In this document: positions 1 to 5,178 of the stretch, in pieces
How positions within the stretch are numbered: position 1 is the stretch's first letter
How the letters are laid out: every line of letters starts with the position of its first letter
From: Bacteroidota bacterium
GTDB taxonomy: Bacteria; Bacteroidota; Ignavibacteria; SZUA-365
Direction: 5' to 3'
Assembly (NCBI GenBank): GCA_018224345.1
Contig: JAGTUW010000073.1
Location: forward strand, 1-5,972
DNA length: 5,972 nt
Position numbers and translations under genes: made by a program
Notes under the pieces: model-generated
Database searches by the model: none
Seen by the model: only the letters and a program-made list of their open reading frames with translations
What the model was told of the DNA's origin: nothing

Positions 1-317
1 GATATCTGTCCGAAGTACGGATCGTAATAATCGCGTTGATCGCTGTCCTTGGCTTCGGACAGGCTGAGATTGGCGAAGACTGTCATGATATCGTCAAAGG
101 TGCGATTGTAGAAAAAACCCAGCCCGAAACCGTCCACTCCGATCATGAGATCGCCACCCCATGCATGCGCACGGGGTGCGAGGTCGTCTTCGGTGAACAC
201 TTTATCGTCTTCACTTTTCGGATCTGTAAATATGATGCGGCCTTCATCCTGTCCGAACGTCATGGCGGGCAGACACAGAAGAACGGCAAGCATCGAGAAA
301 AGGATATTCCGTAGCAT
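1..317 (-). CDS. Exported protein, probable outer-membrane or periplasmic (partial, N-terminal 105 residues)
   Basis: The reading frame opens at an ATG at 317-315 and stays open to the left edge, so only the first 105 residues are visible. Residues 1-22 form a signal peptide: MLRN, a hydrophobic stretch (ILFSMLAVLLCLPAM), then TFG before Q23, a plausible signal peptidase I site. A short acidic linker follows (about residues 31-46, rich in D, E and K). After it come alternating glycine/aromatic segments (GVDGFGLGFFYNRTF, about 60-74; then FANLSLSEAKD) that resemble the first strands of an outer-membrane beta-barrel. A GGAG at 325-328 lies 7 nt before the start and supports it. The gene sits 89 nt downstream of the cytochrome gene on the same strand and may be co-transcribed with it. 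The export call is firm. The barrel call is inference from strand-like composition, and I do not recognise the family. Confidence 0.72.
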   Translation of the reverse strand, partial: MLRNILFSMLAVLLCLPAMTFGQDEGRIIFTDPKSEDDKVFTEDDLAPRAHAWGGDLMIGVDGFGLGFFYNRTFDDIMTVFANLSLSEAKDSDQRDYYDPYFGQI

Positions 318-324
318 CGTCTTT

Positions 325-328
325 CTCC
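325..328 (-). promoter_or_regulatory. Ribosome binding site (GGAG) of the exported protein
   Basis: On the minus strand GGAG is followed by 7 nt and then the ATG at 317. It fixes the start of the left-edge gene, which has an in-frame internal ATG eight codons later (residue 9) and another at residue 19 inside the signal peptide. Confidence 0.6.
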
Positions 329-406
329 AAATCATATCCGATAAGTTAGACTGCCGGCGCCGGAGTTTCAAGCCGGAAATTCTTCCCCGCCGTCATTGCG
401 CGGACC

Positions 407-2311
407 TCAACGCAGAATACACATCGGGGCGGCCATCCGTTGATTCTCAACATGCAGGACAATGAAATACATTCCCGCGTCCAGTGATGAAATATCGACT
501 GTGCGTGTACGCATGCCCTGAGAGGATTCCTGCAACGGCAGGCGGCGCAGTTCACGGCCCATCAGATCTGTGATAACGAGTGTCCCCTGGTGCATCGGGC
601 GATGCAATGCGTATCTGACATGCACCACACCTGCTTCGGTGGTCAGGGGATGCGGATACAGTTCGAGCGATTCGACGACCGGAGACTGCATGCTGCCGAT
701 TGCATTGACATCCTTACTTTCGAGAAATAACCCATCGACGAGTTCAACATGATCCTTCTGTGCCACTGCTTCGTAGTAGCTGACCATGCGCCTGGTTTCC
801 ACTGCGTCGTAATTCTTGAGTTTATTGATAAATTTTGGTTTGATACTCTGATAGCACATGGAGATCGATACCTGGAAAGGCGGGGACCATTCGGGATCGA
901 GCGGCAGCCGATAGTGTACAACGTCCCGGCCCGTGTATTCATTTCCGTCGAAATCATTGAAATCGTCGTCCTCCTCTACCCCGACGACGCCGATCGTGTC
1001 ATTTGCCATGGCGTGTATGTCGAAGCCCTGCGGTGGAATGCGGTTGTCTTTGAGATACTGCGCGGCATGCAGAAGTTTGGCAGTGACATCGCCGTCGACG
1101 TCGCCCATGACGGACTCCCAGACAGGAATTTCATCCCAGACGCGCACGATATTGCGATGAGGCTCGTAGTCCGTATCGAGTCCCACTATTTCTCCCTGCT
1201 CATCCCACACGCCGGAGACAAACACCGATCGTCGCTCACTGTCCCTGACGATAACCGACAGCCAGGCGCGTCTGCTGGGAAAGCCGGTCGGAAATTTATG
1301 TCCTGTCAGATTCTGTACTTCGACGGAGAAGCGCAATTCTCCGTCCTGCACCGTGGCGCCATCGGAGGACAATGCGACGGAAGCACGCAGTTGCGCTTTG
1401 CTGCGCTCGATACTGGCATCGAAGTGCTCATCATACGCCGTGGCGCCGAGTTCGACGGCATGGGTTTTTATCACATTGAGCATGAAACTGTTGCCACCGT
1501 TGAAATGGTGTTGATAGATGGGCGAACGATCTCCTGCCATTGGAGGGATACTCGAGATGCGCATTGCTTCGTCGAGCGCGGGGATATGGCAGCTCTGACA
1601 TGACTGTTGTCTCGCGGGATACACACTTGCGCGCCATTCCAGATACGGAGTCTGTTCGGGGAATTCCCCGGCGATATTGCCCTGTTTATCGAGATACGGA
1701 GTAAACAGCGTGTGACAGGTTGCGCAATGTTCGGACTGTGCCATATGTACCGCATGCACGGGCTCATAGCCGGAGAGATTTTTCATCGGTTGAATGAGCG
1801 GGTTTTCATAGGGGCCGAATGTCACGCGGGCTTCCGCGATTCGATAGCCTCCGGAGAAACTTTCCGTCTCGCCGAAATTATCCGGCACGACCTGATGACA
1901 GAGTGTGCAGCTGACTCCATCCATTGCCAGAGGATCCTGGCGGGCATCACTCAATGTGTAAGCCGTCGCTCCTGCCCGATGCGCTTCCTCGTGTCCCATA
2001 GGTGTATGACAGTTGGTACATTTATCCTCGATGATATCTGCGAGCTGAGGGTTCTCCATGGACTCGGCTACAACTGTTGCCTGCCAGTAGGGATCCCGTG
2101 CGGCGCTGGCCATCATCGAGGAGCGCCAGCCGGTCGCCGGAGAGACGTCTTCCCCCTCTGCCGTGGTGTTTGCGTCTCCACTCGCTGTGTGGCAGAGTCC
2201 ACAGTTTCCCGAACCGCTGAACAGCGCAGAGCGGTCAGTGACGAGTTCCCTCTGGGCGAAAAGCGACGGAGCGCAGAAAAGGAGAAACACAAATATCAAG
2301 GTACTACGCAT
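407..2311 (-). CDS. Secreted pentahaem c-type cytochrome with T9SS C-terminal sorting domain
   Basis: 634 residues. A Sec signal peptide (residues 1-19/20, MRSTLIFVFLLFCAPSLFA) is followed by five CXXCH haem-attachment motifs at C37, C98, C135, C196 and C238, so five covalent haems are expected in the N-terminal 245 residues. Residues about 320-480 form a haem-free region with NLTGHKFPTGFPSRRAW (334-350) and GDVDGDV (403-409), motifs I associate with multihaem cytochromes of the cytochrome c554-like type; H338 could be a distal haem ligand (inference). An acidic loop lies at 446-458. Residues about 547-634 match a T9SS type A sorting domain: YPHPL, a TDLMGREL strand, and SSLDAGMYFIVL near the end. 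The protein should therefore receive haem in the periplasm and then be moved to the cell surface. The frame is open up to 2455, but ATG 2311 is chosen because it begins the signal peptide and has GGAGG 5 nt upstream. Redox partner and substrate are unknown; a role in surface electron transfer is inference. Confidence 0.9.
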   Translation of the reverse strand: MRSTLIFVFLLFCAPSLFAQRELVTDRSALFSGSGNCGLCHTASGDANTTAEGEDVSPATGWRSSMMASAARDPYWQATVVAESMENPQLADIIEDKCTNCHTPMGHEEAHRAGATAYTLSDARQDPLAMDGVSCTLCHQVVPDNFGETESFSGGYRIAEARVTFGPYENPLIQPMKNLSGYEPVHAVHMAQSEHCATCHTLFTPYLDKQGNIAGEFPEQTPYLEWRASVYPARQQSCQSCHIPALDEAMRISSIPPMAGDRSPIYQHHFNGGNSFMLNVIKTHAVELGATAYDEHFDASIERSKAQLRASVALSSDGATVQDGELRFSVEVQNLTGHKFPTGFPSRRAWLSVIVRDSERRSVFVSGVWDEQGEIVGLDTDYEPHRNIVRVWDEIPVWESVMGDVDGDVTAKLLHAAQYLKDNRIPPQGFDIHAMANDTIGVVGVEEDDDFNDFDGNEYTGRDVVHYRLPLDPEWSPPFQVSISMCYQSIKPKFINKLKNYDAVETRRMVSYYEAVAQKDHVELVDGLFLESKDVNAIGSMQSPVVESLELYPHPLTTEAGVVHVRYALHRPMHQGTLVITDLMGRELRRLPLQESSQGMRTRTVDISSLDAGMYFIVLHVENQRMAAPMCILR

Positions 2312-2316
2312 TGCAA

Positions 2317-2321
2317 CCTCC
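2317..2321 (-). promoter_or_regulatory. Strong Shine-Dalgarno (GGAGG) setting the cytochrome start
   Basis: On the minus strand GGAGG, then 5 nt (TTGCA), then the ATG at 2311. This rejects the longer frame that starts at 2455, which would put 48 non-signal-like residues before the signal peptide. Confidence 0.8.
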
Positions 2322-2396
2322 AGATTCAGATGAGATGGATATCGCCTGGACGTATTCCCGGAGGAATGGACGCAGGACAACAGACTAATGCACTCA

Positions 2397-2424
2397 ATTA
2401 TCTTAATAAATTTTTCTGAAAAAA
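2397..2424 (-). promoter_or_regulatory. Possible promoter of the cytochrome gene
   Basis: A conspicuous AT-rich island in an otherwise mixed spacer. On the minus strand a T-tract (TTTTTT, 2419-2424) is followed after 16 nt by GATAAT (2397-2402), a sigma70-like -10 element about 85 nt before the cytochrome ATG. The -35 half is poor and the organism may use a Bacteroidota-type promoter consensus instead, so only the AT-rich tract is certain. The remaining spacer, 2425-2553, shows no clear terminator or RNA. Confidence 0.35.
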
Positions 2425-2537
2425 ACATGCATGCGGTGAACTCTTCTCCGGCCAAACTATGTTTAAAGGTGGTAGTAACACATTATCCTTCATCCCTGCC
2501 CCGCTCCGTCCCTGTGCAGTAACCCGTTTTGCGGACC

Positions 2538-2549
2538 TTTCATATGAAA
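2538..2549. repeat. 12-bp perfect palindrome in front of the BFD-like gene
   Basis: TTTCATATGAAA reads the same on both strands and ends 4 nt before the ATG at 2554, covering the place where a Shine-Dalgarno would sit; no such site is visible. It could be an operator or translation-control element. About one or two perfect 12-bp palindromes are expected by chance in a window this size, so it is only suggestive. Confidence 0.25.
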
Positions 2550-2553
2550 CACC

Positions 2554-2781
2554 ATGGTTGACCGTTGTATTTGTTTTTCGAAGACTTTTCAGGAATTGAA
2601 GTCCATCGCCGAACGGCATTCACTGTCCGATCTCTCTGCTTTACAGCAATTCGTTGAATTCGGAGAGCGCTGCTCGCTCTGTATGCCGTATGTAGAGCGT
2701 ATGCTGCAGACAGGCCAGACCAGTTTTCCGCTGAGAAGCCGCGTGGCACATCCTTTCGAGGACCCCGAATTGTTTGGCTGA
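2554..2781 (+). CDS. BFD-like [2Fe-2S]-binding protein
   Basis: 75 residues. C5-x-C7 near the N-terminus and C40-x-x-C43 in the middle (RCIC ... GERCSLCMPYV) give the CxC/CxxC four-cysteine set of the bacterioferritin-associated ferredoxin (BFD)-like domain, which binds one [2Fe-2S] cluster. The segment between them (FQELKSIAERHSLSDLSALQQFV) fits the helices of that fold. About 18 residues (58-75) extend past the core with no recognisable feature. The start is forced: a TGA lies in frame at 2545-2547, and the first cysteine is only four codons in. There is no clear ribosome binding site. The gene is divergent from the cytochrome. Family members with this short architecture are cytoplasmic electron-transfer or iron-handling proteins. 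No bacterioferritin gene is visible, so the ferritin-reductase role of Bfd cannot be assumed. The family call is firm; the function is open. Confidence 0.82.
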   Translation: MVDRCICFSKTFQELKSIAERHSLSDLSALQQFVEFGERCSLCMPYVERMLQTGQTSFPLRSRVAHPFEDPELFG

Positions 2782-2898
2782 ATTTCTGTCCTCCTCGAAT
2801 CGGGGTGAAAACATTACTCCGGGAAACACTCCCTGTTCTGCGGTTCAGACGAATGTATCTACTTCGGACCACCAGGGACAGGCGGCACAGCAAGCAAT

Positions 2899-2902
2899 GG
2901 AG
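2899..2902 (+). promoter_or_regulatory. Ribosome binding site (GGAG) of the CIA30 gene
   Basis: GGAG lies 5 nt upstream of the ATG at 2908 and supports that start. The 126-nt gap before it (2782-2907) contains no other convincing gene or terminator. Confidence 0.6.
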
Positions 2903-2907
2903 ACAGC

Positions 2908-3426
2908 ATGCAACAGGATTTTCTTTTGGATGATTTTACCAGCGATGACGGGCGCTCCGTTCGGGGAACGTATTGGAAGTACTTTACGGACACGGTGATG
3001 GGTGGACGCTCTTCGCAGCGGATTGAACGAACGATGCGCGATGGTCACCACGTTCTCCATTTGCGCGGTGAGGTTCGTCTGGAAAACAATGGGGGCTTCA
3101 TTCAGGCCGCTCTTCCACTCCGGGAGGATGGCGGCGATTTCGATGCTTCACAGTGGGCAGGGATCCGGATACGTGTCAGTGGCGAGGGAGACGGCTATGG
3201 GCTGCATGTGCGCACAGCGGATATGCATATCCCCCGGCAGTACTATCGTGCGGACCTACCGGTCTCAGGGGAGTGGGCTGACGTGTTGCTTCCCTTTGAA
3301 ACCTTTCATGCCAGGGCCGGTGCCGGTCCGTTCGATACCCGTACTCTCAGACGCATAGGTATCGTGGCTTCAGGACACGCCTTTCATCCTGATCTTTTTA
3401 TCGCACGGCTTTCATTCTATCGCTGA
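2908..3426 (+). CDS. CIA30-family protein (NADH:ubiquinone oxidoreductase intermediate-associated protein 30 domain)
   Basis: 172 residues, a single domain from end to end. Diagnostic segments in order are: DDFTSDD (8-14); TDTVMGGRSS (27-36), the family's D-x-V-M-G-G-x-S signature; LRGEVRLENNGGFIQA (52-67), matching the usual F-x-G-x-V-S-L-E-N-N-G-G-F block; the strand YYRADLP (112-118); and WADVLLPFETFHAR (123-136), matching W-x-x-V-x-L-P-F-x-x-F. The C-terminus IGIVASGHAFHPDLFIARLSFY fits the last strands of a jelly-roll, carbohydrate-binding-like fold. There is no signal peptide or membrane segment, so it is probably cytoplasmic. In eukaryotes CIA30 (NDUFAF1) assists complex I assembly, but bacterial homologues are widespread and mostly uncharacterised, and no complex I gene is nearby. 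The start at 2908 has a GGAG 5 nt upstream. Its 3' end faces the hydrolase gene across 64 nt. Confidence 0.85.
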   Translation: MQQDFLLDDFTSDDGRSVRGTYWKYFTDTVMGGRSSQRIERTMRDGHHVLHLRGEVRLENNGGFIQAALPLREDGGDFDASQWAGIRIRVSGEGDGYGLHVRTADMHIPRQYYRADLPVSGEWADVLLPFETFHARAGAGPFDTRTLRRIGIVASGHAFHPDLFIARLSFYR

Positions 3427-3490
3427 CACGGGTCATTGCCTCGTCCTCTGTACGGACGTTCTACCGGGTCACGAAGCTGGTGAGCTGCGG

Positions 3491-4189
3491 TCAGAATGCG
3501 ACGACATGTTCGTTGATGCGGCGCGGGTCGTCGGGCAGTATGCCGTACATATGTCTGTGCAGGAAGGCGCGGATATCACGTGTTTCGTCGCTGCTGATGC
3601 GATGTCCGGTATCATATTCGTGATACTCGACATCGTAGTTCATGTCTTCGAGGATCCGGCGATTCTCACGGCCTACATCCAGGGAAAGAATGCGGTCACG
3701 CGTTCCATGGGCAAGAAAAACCGGGATACGCTGATTTGCCTCATGCCGTTCCTTGCGCAGTATGTCAGGGTGAATGACGTATCCGGAGAGTGAGACGATA
3801 CCGCCGAGACGTTTCGGATAGCACAATGCTGTATCAATACTCATGACCGCACCCTGGGAAAAGCCGATGAGGAACACATTCTCCGGAGGAATGCCGTCGT
3901 CGATCTGTTGCGCGATGAGGTCGCTGATCAGGTCGCGACTGCGCTGCACTTCGACTGCATCCTGCGCGTCATTGTCATACCACCAGTGAATGTCGGGAGC
4001 GTCGTCCCGGGCAAAGGTCGCGGACGGCAACACCCAACGTGTATGCAAAAAACCCATCTGTCTGACGAAGGGGAAGAAGGCATGTTTGTTCGCCATGCGC
4101 CCGTGCAATCCGATCATTGCATAATCGGCGCGATCGAGGTCTTCGGGAAAAAACAGGTAATCGAGTTTCATTCCTTTCAGGAATCCCAT
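3491..4189 (-). CDS. Serine alpha/beta hydrolase, phospholipase/carboxylesterase family
   Basis: 232 residues, about the usual length for this family. GLHG (27-30) is the oxyanion-hole strand end. GFSQG (109-113) is the nucleophile elbow with S111. AHGTRD (160-165) supplies the acid D165, and TGH (194-196) supplies H196, so the Ser-Asp-His triad is complete. There is no signal peptide, so it is likely a cytoplasmic esterase or thioesterase; the substrate cannot be read from the sequence. The ATG at 4189 overlaps the 3' end of the phenylalanine hydroxylase gene by 13 nt. A second in-frame ATG (residue 7, at 4171) lies 5 nt after that gene's stop and would give 226 residues; both starts have AAGG-type sequence almost touching the ATG, so I cannot decide between them. 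Either way translation is probably coupled to the upstream gene. A link to aromatic amino acid metabolism is suggested only by this arrangement. Confidence 0.88.
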   Translation of the reverse strand: MGFLKGMKLDYLFFPEDLDRADYAMIGLHGRMANKHAFFPFVRQMGFLHTRWVLPSATFARDDAPDIHWWYDNDAQDAVEVQRSRDLISDLIAQQIDDGIPPENVFLIGFSQGAVMSIDTALCYPKRLGGIVSLSGYVIHPDILRKERHEANQRIPVFLAHGTRDRILSLDVGRENRRILEDMNYDVEYHEYDTGHRISSDETRDIRAFLHRHMYGILPDDPRRINEHVVAF

Positions 4190-5019
4190 CCTTTGAGTCG
4201 TGCCCAGGCCCGGAATTCACTCTCCAGTTGTTCAAAGCTCTCGATGGCGAAAAGAAGAGGCTGCAGATGCCAGACTTCATATTCCTGTGCTCCGAGCCGT
4301 TCAGGGTGAAAGTCGATAACTTCGACTTCGCCGGAGAGAGAATGCAGAACTTCCTTCGGCGAAGACAATATGCCGGCGCCGTAAATCCGCGGCCCGATCG
4401 ATGTATTGATCAGACCGAATTCGACAGTGAACCAGTAAAACCGTTCGAGCCGGCGGATATCCAGCGGATCACTGACACGCAGAAAGGTCTGTGCGAAGTA
4501 TTGAAAGAATTTCGAGAAAAACGGGTTTGTCAGCGTGGGCATGTGCCCGAACATGTCATGAAAACAATCCGGCGCCGGCGTGTATTCGATTTCATGCGGC
4601 TGACGGATGTAATCGGTCGAGGGGAAATGCGCGCGCGCCATAAAACTGAAAAAGTCGTTGGTATCGAGCAGACCCGGAATACGCGCCACCCGCCAACCCA
4701 CCATTTCATTGAGGGTAAGACTGATGTCGCGAAGGACGGGAATACGGTTAGGCGTCAGCCCGAGCAGGCGCATGCCTTCGAGATATTCCTCACATGCGCG
4801 ACCCGGAAGCTGCTCGGCTTGTCGCATGTACAATGTACTCCAGGTTTCATGGTCATGCGCCGGGTAATCCGGGTATTCGATTGCATCGTGTTCCGGCACG
4901 GGGCCATCGAGTTTTATGGGAATACAACGGGGATCGACGTCTTCCTGTTCGGCATATTTGTCATACGCGGATTTTGTCACATCCTCGTCTCCGCGATCGA
5001 ATTCTTTATCGGCTGCCAT
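4177..5019 (-). CDS. phhA: Phenylalanine 4-monooxygenase (phenylalanine hydroxylase)
   Basis: 280 residues, typical of the single-domain bacterial enzyme. It converts L-phenylalanine plus O2 to L-tyrosine using a reduced pterin and a non-haem Fe(II) in the cytoplasm. The family core is clear: FPSTDYIRQP (132-141), YTPAPDCFHDMFGH (146-159) and FYWFTVEFGL (194-203). The iron ligands are the expected two His and one Glu: H154, H159 and E200. The C-terminus (PLLFAIESFEQL) is also as expected. The frame is open to 5166, but ATG 5019 is chosen because AGGAG lies 6 nt upstream and the extra 49 residues do not resemble the family. The N-terminal 30 or so residues are acidic and probably disordered. 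It lacks an ACT regulatory domain. Tyrosine or tryptophan hydroxylase activity is possible in principle, but phenylalanine is usual in bacteria. The hydrolase gene overlaps its 3' end. No pterin-4a-carbinolamine dehydratase gene is in view. Confidence 0.95.
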   Translation of the reverse strand: MAADKEFDRGDEDVTKSAYDKYAEQEDVDPRCIPIKLDGPVPEHDAIEYPDYPAHDHETWSTLYMRQAEQLPGRACEEYLEGMRLLGLTPNRIPVLRDISLTLNEMVGWRVARIPGLLDTNDFFSFMARAHFPSTDYIRQPHEIEYTPAPDCFHDMFGHMPTLTNPFFSKFFQYFAQTFLRVSDPLDIRRLERFYWFTVEFGLINTSIGPRIYGAGILSSPKEVLHSLSGEVEVIDFHPERLGAQEYEVWHLQPLLFAIESFEQLESEFRAWARLKGWDS

Positions 5020-5025
5020 ATGGTT

Positions 5026-5030
5026 CTCCT
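5026..5030 (-). promoter_or_regulatory. Strong Shine-Dalgarno (AGGAG) setting the phhA start
   Basis: On the minus strand AAGGAG is followed by 6 nt (AACCAT) and then the ATG at 5019. It rejects the longer frame beginning at 5166. Confidence 0.8.
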
Positions 5031-5065
5031 TGGTTTCAAATGTGACGGTACGACCACAATCAGAA

Positions 5066-5089
5066 CAGATTCGACCCGGGTCGGATCTG
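5066..5089. promoter_or_regulatory. 24-nt near-perfect inverted repeat, candidate operator between phhA and the arginine deiminase gene
   Basis: The core CGACCCGGGTCG (5072-5083) is a perfect 12-bp palindrome. The arms continue outward as CAGAT (5066-5070) and ATCTG (5085-5089), with only the T5071/G5084 pair mismatched, so 11 of 12 pairs match. Having no loop, it suits a dimeric DNA-binding protein better than an RNA hairpin. It lies 46 nt upstream of the phhA ATG. It is also about 31 nt upstream of a TATAAT on the strand of the deiminase gene, where an activator would sit. The repeat is seen directly; its function and cognate regulator are unknown. Confidence 0.5.
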
Positions 5090-5117
5090 AAAGCACAGAT
5101 ATCGTTTGTATCAGAGG

Positions 5118-5135
5118 AAATATAATAAAATATTG
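5118..5135. promoter_or_regulatory. AT-rich promoter-like patch in the divergent spacer
   Basis: A run of A and T stands out from its surroundings. On the plus strand it contains a perfect TATAAT (5121-5126) whose end is 52 nt before the deiminase ATG, but no good -35 hexamer at the usual distance. On the minus strand the same patch gives TATTAT and TATATTTC, the latter near the Bacteroidota TAnnTTTG element, which could serve phhA about 100 nt upstream of its start. Which strand is used, or whether both are, cannot be told. Confidence 0.35.
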
Positions 5136-5178
5136 ATCGAAGAGAAGGAACGTCACGGAACCACAAGCTGGATTCTCA

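Noticed and set aside
354..363. CCGGCGCCGG palindrome after the cytochrome gene, considered as part of a terminator
   Set aside because: It is loopless with no following T-run on the minus strand, and short GC palindromes of this length are expected by chance.
749..2419. Two long plus-strand open frames (749-1603 and 1607-2419) opposite the cytochrome gene
   Set aside because: The cytochrome on the minus strand carries five haem motifs, a signal peptide and a sorting domain. The antisense translations show no family features and no convincing ribosome site.
2312..2455. N-terminal extension of the cytochrome to the ATG at 2455
   Set aside because: It would bury the signal peptide behind 48 residues, while GGAGG lies 5 nt before ATG 2311.
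2544..2561. Five-codon open frame (MKHHG) overlapping the start of the BFD-like gene, considered as a leader peptide
   Set aside because: No ribosome binding site, and this short a frame is easily chance. It is part of the palindrome region noted above.
2757..2806. Possible hairpins around the BFD-like stop codon (GAGGAC/GTCCTC and CCCCGA/TCGGGG)
   Set aside because: The two pairings have large loops of about 24-30 nt, compete with each other, and lack a T-tract, so they do not make a credible terminator.
3442..3458. Small stem-loop (CGTCC/GGACG, 7-nt loop) between the convergent CIA30 and hydrolase genes, considered as a terminator
   Set aside because: Only 5 bp and no T-tract on either side; too weak to call.
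4117..5136. A 339-codon open frame on the plus strand opposite phhA, longer than phhA itself
   Set aside because: It has no recognisable family signature, and the opposite strand encodes a protein with the full phenylalanine hydroxylase core and iron ligands. It is a product of codon bias in the real gene.
5020..5166. N-terminal extension of phenylalanine hydroxylase to 5166, including a C-x-x-C pair
   Set aside because: AGGAG lies 6 nt before ATG 5019, the extra residues do not resemble the family, and this stretch holds the inverted repeat and the AT-rich patch.
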